Shown: positions 37,685 through 47,893 of the stretch, in pieces
How positions within the stretch are numbered: the first letter of the stretch is position 1
How the letters are laid out: each line of letters opens with the position of its first letter
Source of the DNA: Azospirillum sp. 412522
Lineage (GTDB): Bacteria > Pseudomonadota > Alphaproteobacteria > Azospirillales > Azospirillaceae
Reading direction: 5' to 3'
DNA: 64,000 bases
NCBI RefSeq assembly: GCF_019805165.1
Contig: NZ_RWIJ01000006.1
Location: 62,001 to 126,000 of the forward strand
Program-made: the position numbers and the translations under genes
The notes under the pieces: generated by a model
The model's database searches: none
What the model was told of the DNA's origin: nothing
Seen by the model: only the letters and a program-made list of their open reading frames with translations

Positions 37685-38626
37685 ATGCCGATCACGCCCG
37701 AGCAGCGCGACGAAATCGATCGCCTGCGCGCCGTCACCGCCACCACCCGCCGCGCCACCGTTCCGGCCCTGGAGGACATCCTCTATCAGCCGCTGGAGGT
37801 TCTGGATCACGGCTTCGTCCGCGTCGTCGATTATATGGGCGACGATGCGGCGGTCGTGCAGGCGGCGCGCGTGTCCTATGGCAAGGGCACCAAGAAGGTC
37901 AGCGAGGATTCCGGCCTCATCAAGTACCTGATGCGCCACCGCCACTCGACCCCGTTCGAGATGTGCGAGATCAAGTTCCATGTGAAGCTGCCGATCTTCG
38001 TCGCCCGCCAGTGGATCCGCCACCGCACCGCGAACGTGAACGAATATTCGGCCCGCTACTCGATCCTCGACCGCGAGTTCTATGTGCCGGCGCCGGAGCA
38101 GCTGGGCGCCCAGGCGGTGGTGAACCGCCAGGGCCGCGGCGACGTGCTGGAGGGCGAGGAGGCGGCCGACGTCCTGCGGCTGCTGCGCGAGGATTCGGAG
38201 CGCGCCTACGACCATTATGAAGAGATGCTCAACCACCGCGAGGACGGCACGGTCATCGACCCCTCCCGCCAGGGCCTGGCGCGCGAACTGGCACGGATGA
38301 ACCTGCCGCTGAACTACTATACGCAGTGGTACTGGAAGGTCGATCTCCACAACCTCCTTCACTTCCTGTCGCTGCGCGCCGACGCCCATGCCCAGTACGA
38401 GATCCGCGTCTATGCCGACGCGATGCTGGACGTGGTGAAGCGCTGGGTCCCGGCGGTCTACGAGTCCTTCACCGAATACCGCATGGGCGGCGCCCACCTG
38501 TCGCGCGCCGGACTGGACGTGGTGAAGCGCCTGCTGGCCGGCGAGCCGGTGACGCAGGAGGCGAGCGGCCTGTCCAAGCGTGAATGGCGCGAACTGATGG
38601 AGCAGCTCGGCCGCAGCGATTCGTAA
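37685..38626 (+). CDS. thyX: FAD-dependent thymidylate synthase
   Basis: A 313-residue flavoenzyme making dTMP from dUMP using methylene-tetrahydrofolate and NADPH. The ThyX motif is [19 protein letters not shown] (residues 103-121), with RHR and the nucleotide-binding residues. Other conserved parts are [13 protein letters not shown] and [21 protein letters not shown] lies 6 bases before the ATG. A TPR gene follows 12 bases later. No thyA is in the window. Confidence 0.95.
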   Translation: MPITPEQRDEIDRLRAVTATTRRATVPALEDILYQPLEVLDHGFVRVVDYMGDDAAVVQAARVSYGKGTKKVSEDSGLIKYLMRHRHSTPFEMCEIKFHVKLPIFVARQWIRHRTANVNEYSARYSILDREFYVPAPEQLGAQAVVNRQGRGDVLEGEEAADVLRLLREDSERAYDHYEEMLNHREDGTVIDPSRQGLARELARMNLPLNYYTQWYWKVDLHNLLHFLSLRADAHAQYEIRVYADAMLDVVKRWVPAVYESFTEYRMGGAHLSRAGLDVVKRLLAGEPVTQEASGLSKREWRELMEQLGRSDS

Positions 38627-38638
38627 GGACCCGAGCCG

Positions 38639-39073
38639 ATGACGCCGGATCAGGCCGAAAGCACCTACCGCCAGGGCCTGATCGCCGCGCAGGCCGGCCG
38701 TTGGGCGGAGGCGCAGGAGTCGATCGCCCAGGCCATCGCCGCCCGGCCCGGCGTCGCCGTCTGGTGGGCCACCTACGGTCTGGTGCTGGAAAGCCAGGGG
38801 GATCTGCCGGCTGCGGTGCAGGCGTTCGCCGGAGCGCTGAACCTCGACGGCGATCTCGCCATGGCGATGGACGGCCTGCTGGCGGCGGCGGAGACGCTGG
38901 CCGCTGCCGGCCACGCCGATCTGGCGGAGGGGATTTACTGCCGCGCGCTGGCGCTTGCCCCCGATACGCCGGCCGCTCTGGTCAAGGCCAGCGCCCTGCT
39001 GCTGGTGCAGGGAATCGATCCGTCAAAGCTGCTGAACCGCGCCGCCCTGCTTCAGCCCGAGCGCCATCCCTGA
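38639..39073 (+). CDS. Tetratricopeptide repeat protein
   Basis: A 144-residue helical protein of about three TPR-like repeats (AESTYRQGLIAAQAGRWAEA, VLESQGDLPAAVQAFAGALN and AGHADLAEGIYCRALALAPD). It has no signal peptide or membrane segment. It begins 12 bases after thyX and is likely in the same transcript, but a functional link is not implied. The partner is unknown. Confidence 0.75.
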   Translation: MTPDQAESTYRQGLIAAQAGRWAEAQESIAQAIAARPGVAVWWATYGLVLESQGDLPAAVQAFAGALNLDGDLAMAMDGLLAAAETLAAAGHADLAEGIYCRALALAPDTPAALVKASALLLVQGIDPSKLLNRAALLQPERHP

Positions 39074-39110
39074 GTGACCCGCGACTTGCGACCGACGGCC
39101 GGGACCGGCC

Positions 39111-39650
39111 TCAGTCGCGGCCATCGCAGTCGTCGTCCCGCTCGTCCTCATCCGCTTCGGCCGCGAGGCGGCGCTGGTTGGCCAGCATGTCGAGCGCGCC
39201 TTGCAGGATGTAGGCGGCGGCCATCTTGTCCACCACCTCGTCGCGGCGCTTGCGGGTCATGTCGGCCTCGCCGATCATGAAGCGCTCGACGGCGGAGGTC
39301 GACAGACGCTCGTCCCAGAAGGCGATCTCCGCCTCCCAGCCCAGCAGGTCGGAACGTTCCAGCAGATTGTTGGCGAAGGCGCGGACCGACTCGGCACGCG
39401 GCCCCTCGGTCCCGTCCATGTTCAGCGGCAGCCCGACCACCAGCCCGCCGATGCCGTAATCGCGGATGGTCTTCGCCAGTTCGCGCGCATCCTGGGTGAA
39501 TTTGGTGCGCTTCAGCGTGCCGATCGGGGATGCGACGATCAGCCCCGGATCGGCCACCGCCAGTCCGACGGTCTTGGTGCCGACGTCAAGGCCAAGCAAA
39601 CGTTGGTTTCTGCCCAGCCGGGCCGCGAGTTCGGAGAGTGTGTGGATCAT
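39111..39650 (-). CDS. ruvX: Holliday junction resolvase-like RuvX/YqgF
   Basis: A 179-residue RNase H-fold protein with LLGLDVGTKTVGLAVADP near residue 18, VVGLPLNMDGTEGP, and WDERLSTSAVERFM, the catalytic acidic residues of YqgF. The family acts in pre-16S rRNA maturation and was first proposed as a resolvase. It ends in a very acidic tail (EADEDERDDDCDGRD). The ATG at 39650 gives the normal length; the longer frame to 39812 is a shadow. It is convergent with the TPR gene and divergent from an acetyltransferase. Confidence 0.92.
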   Translation of the reverse strand: MIHTLSELAARLGRNQRLLGLDVGTKTVGLAVADPGLIVASPIGTLKRTKFTQDARELAKTIRDYGIGGLVVGLPLNMDGTEGPRAESVRAFANNLLERSDLLGWEAEIAFWDERLSTSAVERFMIGEADMTRKRRDEVVDKMAAAYILQGALDMLANQRRLAAEADEDERDDDCDGRD

Positions 39651-39708
39651 GGCCCGACCATAGGGCCGCGGCCTTGTCACCGCAAGAACGCTTGAGTTGT
39701 TGTCAAAG

Positions 39709-39728
39709 ATACTTACTCTTCTAAGTAT
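39709..39728. promoter_or_regulatory. Operator-like inverted repeat overlapping a start codon
   Basis: ATACTTA (39709-39715) and TAAGTAT (39722-39728) form a perfect 7-bp dyad with a 6-base centre; its right arm contains the AT of the acetyltransferase ATG at 39727. The site is AT-rich in a GC-rich region and lies between divergent genes. The binding protein is unknown. Confidence 0.5.
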
Positions 39729-40269
39729 GAGCAGCGCATTCTCCCTTACCGCCCTGTCGCACCGGCCGCTTGCCGATGCGGATCTCCCGACGATCTGCGG
39801 CTTCCCCCGCACGGCCGAGGAGCTGTATTTCCTGTTCCCGCGCGCCGTCTGGCCGCTGACCCCGGATCAGATCCGGGCGACGCTGGGCATCCGCCGCGAC
39901 CCCACCGTGGCCACCGTGACCGAGGATGGCCGGGAAAGGGTGGTCGGCTATGCCAATTACGCCACCTTCGAGGATGGCCGCACCGCCAGCATCGGCAACG
40001 TCAGCGTCGAGCCGGCCCTGCGCCGTCGCGGCATCGCCGACTATCTGGTCCGGACGATGATCGACCGCGCCTTCGACCACCATCATCTGCCCGAACTGAC
40101 GCTCTATTGCTTCAACACCAACACGCCGGCCCTGCTGCTCTATGCCAAGCTCGGCATGGTGCCGGTCGCGCTGGAGACCCGGGTGACGCCCTGGGGCGAA
40201 CCGATCGCGCTGTTCAAGCTGCGCATGGAGCGGGCCGGCTGGCGCTCCACCGCTCCCATCGCAGCCTGA
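39727..40269 (+). CDS. GNAT-family N-acetyltransferase
   Basis: A 180-residue acetyltransferase with an N-terminal LPTICGFPRTAEELYFLFPR and the acetyl-CoA loop VEPALRRRGIADYLVRTM (about residues 99-116), followed by LYCFNTNTPALLLYAKLGM. This arrangement resembles GNAT enzymes of unknown substrate. An inverted repeat covers its start region. The longer frame from 39697 would cross that repeat and is less likely. Confidence 0.85.
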   Translation: MSSAFSLTALSHRPLADADLPTICGFPRTAEELYFLFPRAVWPLTPDQIRATLGIRRDPTVATVTEDGRERVVGYANYATFEDGRTASIGNVSVEPALRRRGIADYLVRTMIDRAFDHHHLPELTLYCFNTNTPALLLYAKLGMVPVALETRVTPWGEPIALFKLRMERAGWRSTAPIAA

Positions 40270-40412
40270 CCGTCGGCCTTCTGACCGTCGGCCTTGTCTG
40301 ATGTCGGCTTTTTAATGATCGGGCTGTCAACGGCCGGCGTATAGTCCGTGCCCGAGGGAGGCGGCCTCCCTGCCTTTCGAGGCGATGCCCCCCGCGGATA
40401 CGGAGCGGACGG

Positions 40413-40730
40413 ATGAGCAGGACAGGGATGGATGCGAACCGGCGCGCAGTGCTCGCCGGGCTGGTCGCCGGGGGAGCCGGCCTGCTTGCGGCCGGCGGGG
40501 CGAAGGCCATCACCGCGCAATCCAGCTCGGATTATGGCGCCATGCTGGACGCCGCCTGCGGCGGCAGCGCCGACCACAGGCGCCAGATCGCCGCGGTGGA
40601 AAAGACGCTCGGCGCCGTGCTGCCCGACGCGCGGGTGGTCGAGGCGTTGCAGCGGACCCAATGCCCGTCCTGCGGATGCCCTCTGGCGCTGACCGCCGGC
40701 CTTGCGAAGGGCGAAGCCGGCGCCTTCTGA
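40413..40730 (+). CDS. Small exported protein with Tat-like signal and CxxC motif
   Basis: A 105-residue protein. Residues 9-30 (ANRRAVLAGLVAGGAGLLAAGG) have an Arg pair followed by a hydrophobic stretch ending AKA, like a Tat or Sec signal. The mature part has one Cys near residue 49 and CPSCGCPL near the C-terminus, which could bind a metal or undergo redox change. A second ATG is at 40428. I do not recognise a family. It is followed by gatCA on the same strand. Confidence 0.65.
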   Translation: MSRTGMDANRRAVLAGLVAGGAGLLAAGGAKAITAQSSSDYGAMLDAACGGSADHRRQIAAVEKTLGAVLPDARVVEALQRTQCPSCGCPLALTAGLAKGEAGAF

Positions 40731-40817
40731 ACGGGGAATGGCCGCAATCGTTGCGGTGGGCGTGCGCGGGTGCTAGCTTCGCGGCCGATTTCCAATGTTT
40801 TGGAAGAGAGTAGAGGC

Positions 40818-41105
40818 ATGTCGCTCGACAAGGCCACGGTGGCCAAGATCGCGCATCTGGCCCGCATCAAGGTGCCGGACGAGGAACTGGAATCCCTGGC
40901 CGGGGAACTGAGCCAGATTCTGACCTTCGTGGAACAGCTCAACGAGGTCGACACGCAGGACGTGCCGCCGATGACGAGCGTGGCCGCGCAGAAGCTGCGC
41001 CGCCGCAAGGACGAGGTCACCGACGGCGGTTACGCCGCCCAGGTCCTGTCGAACGGTCCGGAAACGGCCGAAGGCTTCTACGTCGTGCCCAAGGTGGTCG
41101 AGTGA
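40818..41105 (+). CDS. gatC: Asp/Glu-tRNA amidotransferase subunit C
   Basis: A 95-residue subunit of GatCAB, which converts misacylated Glu-tRNA-Gln or Asp-tRNA-Asn. It shows [39 protein letters not shown] and the C-terminal [10 protein letters not shown]. The upstream frame from 40770 is unconserved. The stop overlaps the gatA start (TGATG), so translation is coupled. Confidence 0.95.
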   Translation: MSLDKATVAKIAHLARIKVPDEELESLAGELSQILTFVEQLNEVDTQDVPPMTSVAAQKLRRRKDEVTDGGYAAQVLSNGPETAEGFYVVPKVVE

Positions 41106-42586
41106 TGACGGCGCTCACGCATCTGACGATGGCGGAGGCCCTCGACGGCCTCGCCAAGAAGGAGTTCACCGCGGTCGAGCTGACCGAGGCGCATGTGCGC
41201 GCGGTCGAGGCGGTGCGCCCCTTCAACATCTTCATCACCGAGACCCCCGACGCCGCCCTGTCGATGGCCAAGGCCAGCGACGAGCGCCGCGCTAAGGGCG
41301 AGGCCGGGCCGATGGACGGCCTGCCCATCGCGGTGAAGGACCTGTTCTGCACCAAGGGCGTCGCCACCACTGCCGGCAGCCGCATCCTGGACGGCTTCAA
41401 GCCGGAATATGAATCCACGGTGACCTCCCAGCTGTGGCGCGACGGCGCCGTCATGCTGGGCAAGGTGAACCTGGACGAGTTCGCCATGGGATCCGCCACC
41501 ATCACCGCCCACCAGGGCGAGACGGTCAGCCCGTGGAGCCCCGGCGCGCCGGGCGCCTGGGAGAGGAAGATCGTCGCCGGCGGCTCGTCGGGCGGCTCCG
41601 CCGCGGTGATCGCCGCGCGCGCCGCGCTGGGCGCCACCGGCACCGACACCGGCGGCTCGATCCGCCAGCCGGCCGGCTACACCGGCACCGTCGGCATCAA
41701 GCCGACCTACGGCCGCTGCTCGCGCTGGGGCATCGTCGCCTACGCCTCCTCGCTGGACCAGGCCGGGCCGATGACCCGCACGGTCGAGGACGCGGCGATC
41801 ATGCTGCGCTCCATGTGCGGCTTCGATCCCAAGGACTCCACTTCCGTCGACATGCCGGTGCCGGATTTCCGCGCCGCGCTGACCGGCGACATCCGCGGCC
41901 TGCGCGTCGGCATTCCCAAGGAGTACCGGGCGGAAGGCCTGTCGGCCGAGATCGCCGCGCTGTGGGACCAGGGCATCGCCTGGCTGAAGGAGGCCGGCGC
42001 CGAGCCGGTCGAGATCAGCCTGCCGCACACCAAGTACGCGCTGGCCGCCTACTACATCATCGCGCCGGCCGAGGCGTCGTCCAACCTCGCGCGCTATGAC
42101 GGCGTGCGCTACGGCCTGCGGGTCGAAGGCGGCAACCTCAAGGAAATGTACGAGAACACCCGGGGCGCCGGCTTCGGCAAGGAAGTGCAGCGCCGCATCC
42201 TGATCGGCACCTATGTGCTGTCGGCCGGCTATTATGACGCCTACTACAACAAGGCCCGCCAGGTGCGCACCCGCATCAAGCAGGACTTCGACGAGGCGTT
42301 CAAGAGCTGCGACGTCATCCTGACGCCGACCGCCCCCAGCACGCCCTTCGCCATCGGCGAGAAGATGGACGATCCGGTGCAGATGTACCTGATCGACGTC
42401 TTCACCGTTCCGGTCAACCTCGCCGGCCTGCCGGCGATGTCGATCCCGGCGGGTCTGGGTGCCGACGGCCTGCCGCTCGGCCTTCAGCTGATCGGCCGGC
42501 CGTTCGACGAGGAGACCCTGCTGCGCGTCGGTCAGGTCGTCGAGAAGGCCGCCGACTTCACCGCCGTTCCGCCCTTCGTGGCGTGA
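41105..42586 (+). CDS. gatA: Asp/Glu-tRNA amidotransferase subunit A
   Basis: A 493-residue amidase-signature enzyme that supplies ammonia from glutamine in GatCAB. The catalytic Lys lies in [12 protein letters not shown], the Gly/Ser motif in [14 protein letters not shown], and the Ser-cisSer part in [14 protein letters not shown]. Full length. gatB is not adjacent; a strong terminator follows, so gatB must be transcribed elsewhere. Confidence 0.96.
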   Translation: MTALTHLTMAEALDGLAKKEFTAVELTEAHVRAVEAVRPFNIFITETPDAALSMAKASDERRAKGEAGPMDGLPIAVKDLFCTKGVATTAGSRILDGFKPEYESTVTSQLWRDGAVMLGKVNLDEFAMGSATITAHQGETVSPWSPGAPGAWERKIVAGGSSGGSAAVIAARAALGATGTDTGGSIRQPAGYTGTVGIKPTYGRCSRWGIVAYASSLDQAGPMTRTVEDAAIMLRSMCGFDPKDSTSVDMPVPDFRAALTGDIRGLRVGIPKEYRAEGLSAEIAALWDQGIAWLKEAGAEPVEISLPHTKYALAAYYIIAPAEASSNLARYDGVRYGLRVEGGNLKEMYENTRGAGFGKEVQRRILIGTYVLSAGYYDAYYNKARQVRTRIKQDFDEAFKSCDVILTPTAPSTPFAIGEKMDDPVQMYLIDVFTVPVNLAGLPAMSIPAGLGADGLPLGLQLIGRPFDEETLLRVGQVVEKAADFTAVPPFVA

Positions 42587-42606
42587 CGCGGGTGCATTGA
42601 CAGCGG

Positions 42607-42637
42607 AAGGGCCGGCTCCTGCGAGCCGGCCCTTTTC
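42607..42637 (+). terminator. Rho-independent terminator of gatCA
   Basis: A perfect 12-bp stem, AAGGGCCGGCTC with GAGCCGGCCCTT, with a CTGC loop and a TTTT tail, 20 bases after the gatA stop. Confidence 0.88.
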
Positions 42638-42664
42638 GTTCGGGGCGGATGGCGCCTTAAACCG

Positions 42665-42865
42665 TCACGCTCCGCCGATCCCCTGGACATAGGTCTCGCC
42701 GGTCTTGGGGTCGATGTTCTCGCCGGTTCCCGGCGTGCCCGGCGGGGCTTCGTCCCTGTCGCTCATCGGCTCGACGGCGGGCTTCACCGGGACCGGCCTG
42801 GTCGCCGGGCGATCCTGGGCGGAGCGGTCGTCCCGCGGCAGATCCGACCTCTTCTCTTCGGTCAT
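42665..42865 (-). CDS. Small hydrophilic protein of unknown function
   Basis: A 66-residue Pro- and charge-rich protein (MTEEKRSDLPRDDRSAQ ... NIDPKTGETYVQGIGGA). No membrane segment or Cys; probably disordered. A small conserved-looking C-terminal box, GTGENIDPKTGE, suggests a real gene. No function can be inferred. Confidence 0.5.
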   Translation of the reverse strand: MTEEKRSDLPRDDRSAQDRPATRPVPVKPAVEPMSDRDEAPPGTPGTGENIDPKTGETYVQGIGGA

Positions 42866-42939
42866 GGCGGCTGTCTCCCTCTGCTGGCTCGGTTCACTCC
42901 CACCAACAGCCCGTCCGCCGTTTCGTCACCCTGGCCGCG

Positions 42940-43134
42940 CTATTCGGCGGCCTCGAGCGCCACCTGCGCCAGTTCCAGCAGTTTCCTCTCCACCTCCTCC
43001 CCGTCATAGCCGGGGCTGTCGGCCAGGGAGTCGCGCAGGCGCATGGTGACGAACTCACCGGTGTGGTGCTTCTCATAGAGGCGGACGTCGCCCAGCGCCT
43101 TGGCGACGCGGTGCAGCCGATCACGATCCATCAT
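42940..43134 (-). CDS. Small helical protein of unknown function
   Basis: A 64-residue protein (MMDRDRLHRVAKALGDVRLY ... LLELAQVALEAAE) with predicted helices and a balanced, protein-like composition. The ATG pair at 43134 and 43131 offers two starts. It is on the same strand as the preceding small gene but 74 bases away. Family not recognised. Confidence 0.5.
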   Translation of the reverse strand: MMDRDRLHRVAKALGDVRLYEKHHTGEFVTMRLRDSLADSPGYDGEEVERKLLELAQVALEAAE

Positions 43135-43307
43135 GCTCTCCCGTCTTGGTCATCCATCTTGATCACTGCCGTGGAAACAGCCCGACCGTCGCTTCATCCC
43201 CCCGCGCCCGCTGCCCATGCGCCGTACTGCACTTGGATGGTGGAACAGGAGACGGCCTTCCGGCGTCCCTGTTCATGTCGGCAATCATGGCGATTGGGGG
43301 CGAAGGC

Positions 43308-43607
43308 ATGGATCCGGGAAACAATCAGCATCAACGGCGCGAACTGCTCACCCGTGTCCGCCATGTCGTGGAGCATTACGAGCGCCACAGCACCGCCGGC
43401 CCCGCCATCATGCGCGGTGTGCGTTACGACCTTGCGGTGCGCGCAACCGACCTGAACGGCGACGGCTGCCTGTTCCCGGCCTGCAGTTGCGCCAAGGCGG
43501 ACTGCTCGGAACGCAAGGGATGCGCGCCGCCCGACGTCGGCGTCTGGATCGAGCAGGCAAAAAAAGAAAGCCGCCCCCGGCGCGAACCGGGAGCGGCTTT
43601 CGAATGA
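43308..43607 (+). CDS. Cys-rich small protein overlapping the glnA terminator
   Basis: 99 residues from an ATG with GGGGG about 8 bases upstream; ATGs at 43275 and 43284 are alternatives without a good ribosome site. The N-terminal half is helical (QHQRRELLTRVRHVVEHYER). The middle carries CLFPACSCAKADCSERKGC with five Cys, a possible metal site. The last 15 codons (KKESRPRREPGAAFE) lie inside the stem and T-run of the antisense glnA terminator. The gene faces glnA. No family is recognised. Confidence 0.5.
   Translation: MDPGNNQHQRRELLTRVRHVVEHYERHSTAGPAIMRGVRYDLAVRATDLNGDGCLFPACSCAKADCSERKGCAPPDVGVWIEQAKKESRPRREPGAAFE
43559..43601 (-). terminator. Rho-independent terminator of glnA
   Basis: A long stem, GAAAGCCGCTCCCGG with CCGGGGGCGGCTTTC (43566-43601) and a short loop, followed on the minus strand by seven T (complement of 43559-43565). 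It lies 52 bases after the glnA stop and overlaps the 3' coding end of the opposing small gene. Confidence 0.88.
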
Positions 43608-43653
43608 TGCATGACCGGCCGCGGCGCCCGTTGCCGGACGCCGCGAGGCAACA

Positions 43654-45063
43654 TCAGACCGAGTAGTACATCTTGTACTCGATCGGGTGCGGCATGGTCT
43701 CGAAGGCCATCATCTCTTCCGTGCGGAGGTCGATGTAGCCGTCGATCATGTCCTGCGTGAAGACGTCGCCCTTGCGCAGGAACTCGTTGTCCTCGCGGAG
43801 CGAGTTCAGGGCTTCGCGCAGCGAGCCGCAGACGGTCGGGACCTTGGCCAGCTCTTCCGGCGGCAGGTCGTACAGGTTCTTGTCCATCGCGTCGCCGGGA
43901 TGGATCTTGTTCTGGATGCCGTCGAGGCCGGCCATCAGCATGGCGGCGAAGGCCAGGTACGGGTTGGCCGACGGATCCGGGAAGCGGACCTCGACGCGCT
44001 TGCCCTTCGGCGAGGCGACGTACGGGATGCGGCAGGACGCCGAACGGTTGCGGGCCGAGTAGGCCAGCAGCACCGGGGCCTCGTAGCCCGGGACCAGACG
44101 CTTGTAGCTGTTGGTCGACGGGTTGGTGAAGGCGTTCAGCGCCTTGGCGTGCTTGATGATGCCGCCGATGTAGAACAGCGCCAGCTCCGACAGGTCGGCG
44201 TACTGGTTGCCGGCGAACAGCGGCTGGCCGTCCTTCCAGATCGACTGGTGGCAGTGCATGCCCGAACCGTTGTCGCCGAAGACCGGCTTCGGCATGAAGG
44301 TCGCGGTCTTGCCGTAGGCGTGGGCGACGTTGTGCACCACGTACTTGTAGTACTGCATGTTGTCGCCGGTGCGGACCAGCGTGTCGAACTTGATGCCCAG
44401 CTCGTGCTGGGCGGCGGCCACCTCGTGGTGGTGCTTCTCGACCGGGACGCCCATCTCGGCCAGGACGCTCAGCATCTCGGCGCGCAGGTCGTTGCAGCTG
44501 TCGATCGGGGCGACCGGGAAGTAGCCGCCCTTGGTGCCCGGGCGGTGGCCCAGGTTGCCGTCCTCATACTCCTTGCCCGACGAGTAGGAGCCCTCGTCCG
44601 AGGCGAACTCGTAGGACACCTTGTTCATGTCGACGGAGTACTTGACGTCGTCGAACACGAAGAACTCGGCTTCCGGGCCGAAGAAGACGGTGTCGCCGAT
44701 GCCGGCCGAGGCGGTGTACTTCTCGGCGGCCTTGGCGATGCCGCGCGGGCAGCGGGCGTAGGCGCCGCCGGTGCCGGGATCGTACACGTCGCAGAGGATG
44801 TTCAGCGTCGGCTGGGCGGCGAACGGATCCATGACGGCCGTCGTCGGGTCCAGCTTCAGGATCATGTCCGACTCTTCGATGCCCTTCCAGCCGGCGATCG
44901 AGGAACCGTCGAACATGATGCCGTCTTCGAACACGTCCTCGTCGATGGTCGAGACGTGCTGAGCGGTGTGGTGCAGCTTGCCGCGCGGGTCGGTGAAGCG
45001 CAGGTCCACGTACTTGACGTCGTGTTCCTTGATCAGGTCGAAGACCTTGCTGATGTCGGACAT
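43654..45063 (-). CDS. glnA: Glutamine synthetase type I
   Basis: A 469-residue GSI subunit that makes glutamine from glutamate and ammonia; it forms a dodecamer. The metal and substrate motifs [33 protein letters not shown], and [21 protein letters not shown] (family-typical) are present. The adenylylation site is Tyr398 in [10 protein letters not shown], so activity should be controlled by GlnE. The ATG at 45063 gives the normal length. glnB lies 292 bases upstream on the same strand. Confidence 0.97.
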   Translation of the reverse strand: MSDISKVFDLIKEHDVKYVDLRFTDPRGKLHHTAQHVSTIDEDVFEDGIMFDGSSIAGWKGIEESDMILKLDPTTAVMDPFAAQPTLNILCDVYDPGTGGAYARCPRGIAKAAEKYTASAGIGDTVFFGPEAEFFVFDDVKYSVDMNKVSYEFASDEGSYSSGKEYEDGNLGHRPGTKGGYFPVAPIDSCNDLRAEMLSVLAEMGVPVEKHHHEVAAAQHELGIKFDTLVRTGDNMQYYKYVVHNVAHAYGKTATFMPKPVFGDNGSGMHCHQSIWKDGQPLFAGNQYADLSELALFYIGGIIKHAKALNAFTNPSTNSYKRLVPGYEAPVLLAYSARNRSASCRIPYVASPKGKRVEVRFPDPSANPYLAFAAMLMAGLDGIQNKIHPGDAMDKNLYDLPPEELAKVPTVCGSLREALNSLREDNEFLRKGDVFTQDMIDGYIDLRTEEMMAFETMPHPIEYKMYYSV

Positions 45064-45165
45064 GTCTCTTTTTCCACGCTTTAAGAGGGTTGGATCCCGC
45101 TGCGTCAAGCCGCTGTCGAGGCCCTTGCGAGGCTTGGACGGCGGAGGGCGGCGCTCGCGGCGGAC

Positions 45166-45194
45166 GTTATCTCACGCCTTTTCTCCCCACACAA
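45166..45194 (-). promoter_or_regulatory. Possible sigma-70-type promoter of glnA
   Basis: On the minus strand TTGTGT (45194-45189), a 17-base spacer, and GATAAC (45171-45166), about 103 bases before the glnA ATG. It would let glnA be expressed apart from glnB. The match is moderate. Confidence 0.4.
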
Positions 45195-45355
45195 CGCGCC
45201 AGCCCCAAAAAGTCGCACGTTCGCCATAGGCGGCCTTCGACCGTTCGGCGGGGTGTGCGGCGGGGGCCGGCGTGAGGGGGAGGGGAAGCGGCGCATGTTG
45301 GCGGGTGCTGGTCGGAAGGAGGCCGGTCGGAAAGGTGGGGGCAGGGGTCGCGCGA

Positions 45356-46210
<855 letters not shown>

Positions 46211-46338
46211 TTATGCTTGTCTGCATTGTCTGTTCCGGGTGAAGGCGCCGCCTACGGGTAGAGCGGATGTGCGCATCTTCGCCCGTCCAAAAAAGCGCCA
46301 AGCAAGCCAGGGTCGGCCAGGGTTGGGGAGAGTGGGGG

Positions 46339-47802
46339 ATGGATGAGCTTCTATCCGTCGCGGAGATGTATCGGGCCGACCAGCTGGCCATTGCCGCCGG
46401 GGTGCCCGGCCCAGCCCTGATGGAGGCGGCCGGCGCCGCCGTCGTCCACGCGGTGTGCGAGCGCTGGGCGCCGCACCCGACCGCCGTGCTCTGCGGTCCC
46501 GGCAACAATGGCGGCGACGGCTTCGTCATCGCCCGGCTCCTGCTGGAGGCCGGCTGGCCGGTGCGGCTGGCGCTGCTCGGCACGCGGTCCGCGCTGACCG
46601 GCGACGCCGCGGTGGCGGCGGAGCGTTGGCCCGGACCGATCGAGGCGGCCGATCCCTACATCCTGAAGGGCAATCCCCTGGTCATCGACGCGCTGTTCGG
46701 CGCCGGCCTGTCCAGGCCGCTGGACGGTGTCGCCCGTTCCATCGTCGAGGCGATGGAGGGCCGCACCGTCGTCGCCGTCGATGTGCCGAGCGGCCTGCAC
46801 GGCGACAGCGGCCGGGTGCTGGGGGCCGCGCCGCAGGCGGCGCTGACCGTCACCTTCTTCCGCCGCAAGCCCGGCCATGTGCTGCTGCCCGGCCGTACCC
46901 TGTGCGGCGAGGTGGTGGTCGCCGACATCGGCATTCCCGAGCGGGCGCTGGACAGCATCGCGCCGCAGACGGCGGTGAACGAGCCGTCGCTGTGGCGCCA
47001 CCGCTTTCCCTGGCCGGCGCTGGACGGCCATAAATATGCGCGCGGCCATGCGGTGGTGCTGGGCGGCGCGCGGATGACGGGCGCCGCGCGGCTGGCGTCG
47101 GTCGCGGCTCTGCGTGCCGGAGCGGGACTGGTCACCATCGCCTGTCCGCCGGAGGCCTTTCCCATCTATGCCGCCGGCTGCGCCAGCGTGATCGTCGATC
47201 CGCTGGAGGATGCCGGCGCCTTCGCCCGGCTGTTGCAGGACACGCGCCGGAACGCGGTGCTGATCGGGCCGGGGGCCGGCCGGGGCGGGCAGACCCGTGC
47301 CGCGGTGATGGCGGCGCTGGACGCCCGCCGGGCCTGTGTCCTGGATGCCGACGCGCTGACCAGCTTCGCCGAATCGGCGGACGAGTTGCTCGACCGGCTC
47401 GACAAGCGCTGCGTCCTCACCCCGCATGAGGGGGAGTTCGCCCGGCTGTTCGGCGATTCGGTCGGGATGGATGGCGACAAGCTGTCGCGGGTGCGGGCCG
47501 CCGCCGCGCGGTCGGGCGCGGTCGTGGTGCTGAAGGGGGCGGACACCGTGGTCGCCTCGCCCGACGGCCGTGCCGTGGTCAACGTCAATGCGCCCCCCGA
47601 TCTGGCGACCGCCGGCACCGGCGACGTGCTGGCCGGCATCGTTCTGGGGCTGCTGGCCCAGGGGATGGACGGCTTCGAGGCCGCCTGCACCGCCGTCTGG
47701 CTGCATGGCGAGGCGGGGCGCGCGCTCGGCCCCGGCCTGATCTCCGACGACCTGGCCGGGGCGCTTCCCGGCGTGCTGAAGGCGCTGAAGGCCGAAGGGT
47801 AG
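46339..47802 (+). CDS. nnr: Bifunctional NAD(P)H-hydrate epimerase/dehydratase
   Basis: A 487-residue repair enzyme for hydrated NADH and NADPH. The N-terminal epimerase (YjeF_N, residues 1-210) shows GPALMEAAGAAVV and LCGPGNNGGDGFVIARLL. The C-terminal ribokinase-like dehydratase shows HKYARGHAVVLGGA, CVLDADALTSF, TPHEGEFARLFG and PPDLATAGTGDVLAGI. The ATG at 46339 begins the conserved MDELLSVAEMYRAD. Full length. Confidence 0.94.
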   Translation: MDELLSVAEMYRADQLAIAAGVPGPALMEAAGAAVVHAVCERWAPHPTAVLCGPGNNGGDGFVIARLLLEAGWPVRLALLGTRSALTGDAAVAAERWPGPIEAADPYILKGNPLVIDALFGAGLSRPLDGVARSIVEAMEGRTVVAVDVPSGLHGDSGRVLGAAPQAALTVTFFRRKPGHVLLPGRTLCGEVVVADIGIPERALDSIAPQTAVNEPSLWRHRFPWPALDGHKYARGHAVVLGGARMTGAARLASVAALRAGAGLVTIACPPEAFPIYAAGCASVIVDPLEDAGAFARLLQDTRRNAVLIGPGAGRGGQTRAAVMAALDARRACVLDADALTSFAESADELLDRLDKRCVLTPHEGEFARLFGDSVGMDGDKLSRVRAAAARSGAVVVLKGADTVVASPDGRAVVNVNAPPDLATAGTGDVLAGIVLGLLAQGMDGFEAACTAVWLHGEAGRALGPGLISDDLAGALPGVLKALKAEG

Positions 47803-47893
47803 AGCCTGCCAATCGCGGCGTCTGCGGTACTCCCGACGACGGCGTCCACGCGCCCACTTGCGGTGCCGGCCGGCCGGGGCCAGACTCCAGGGC

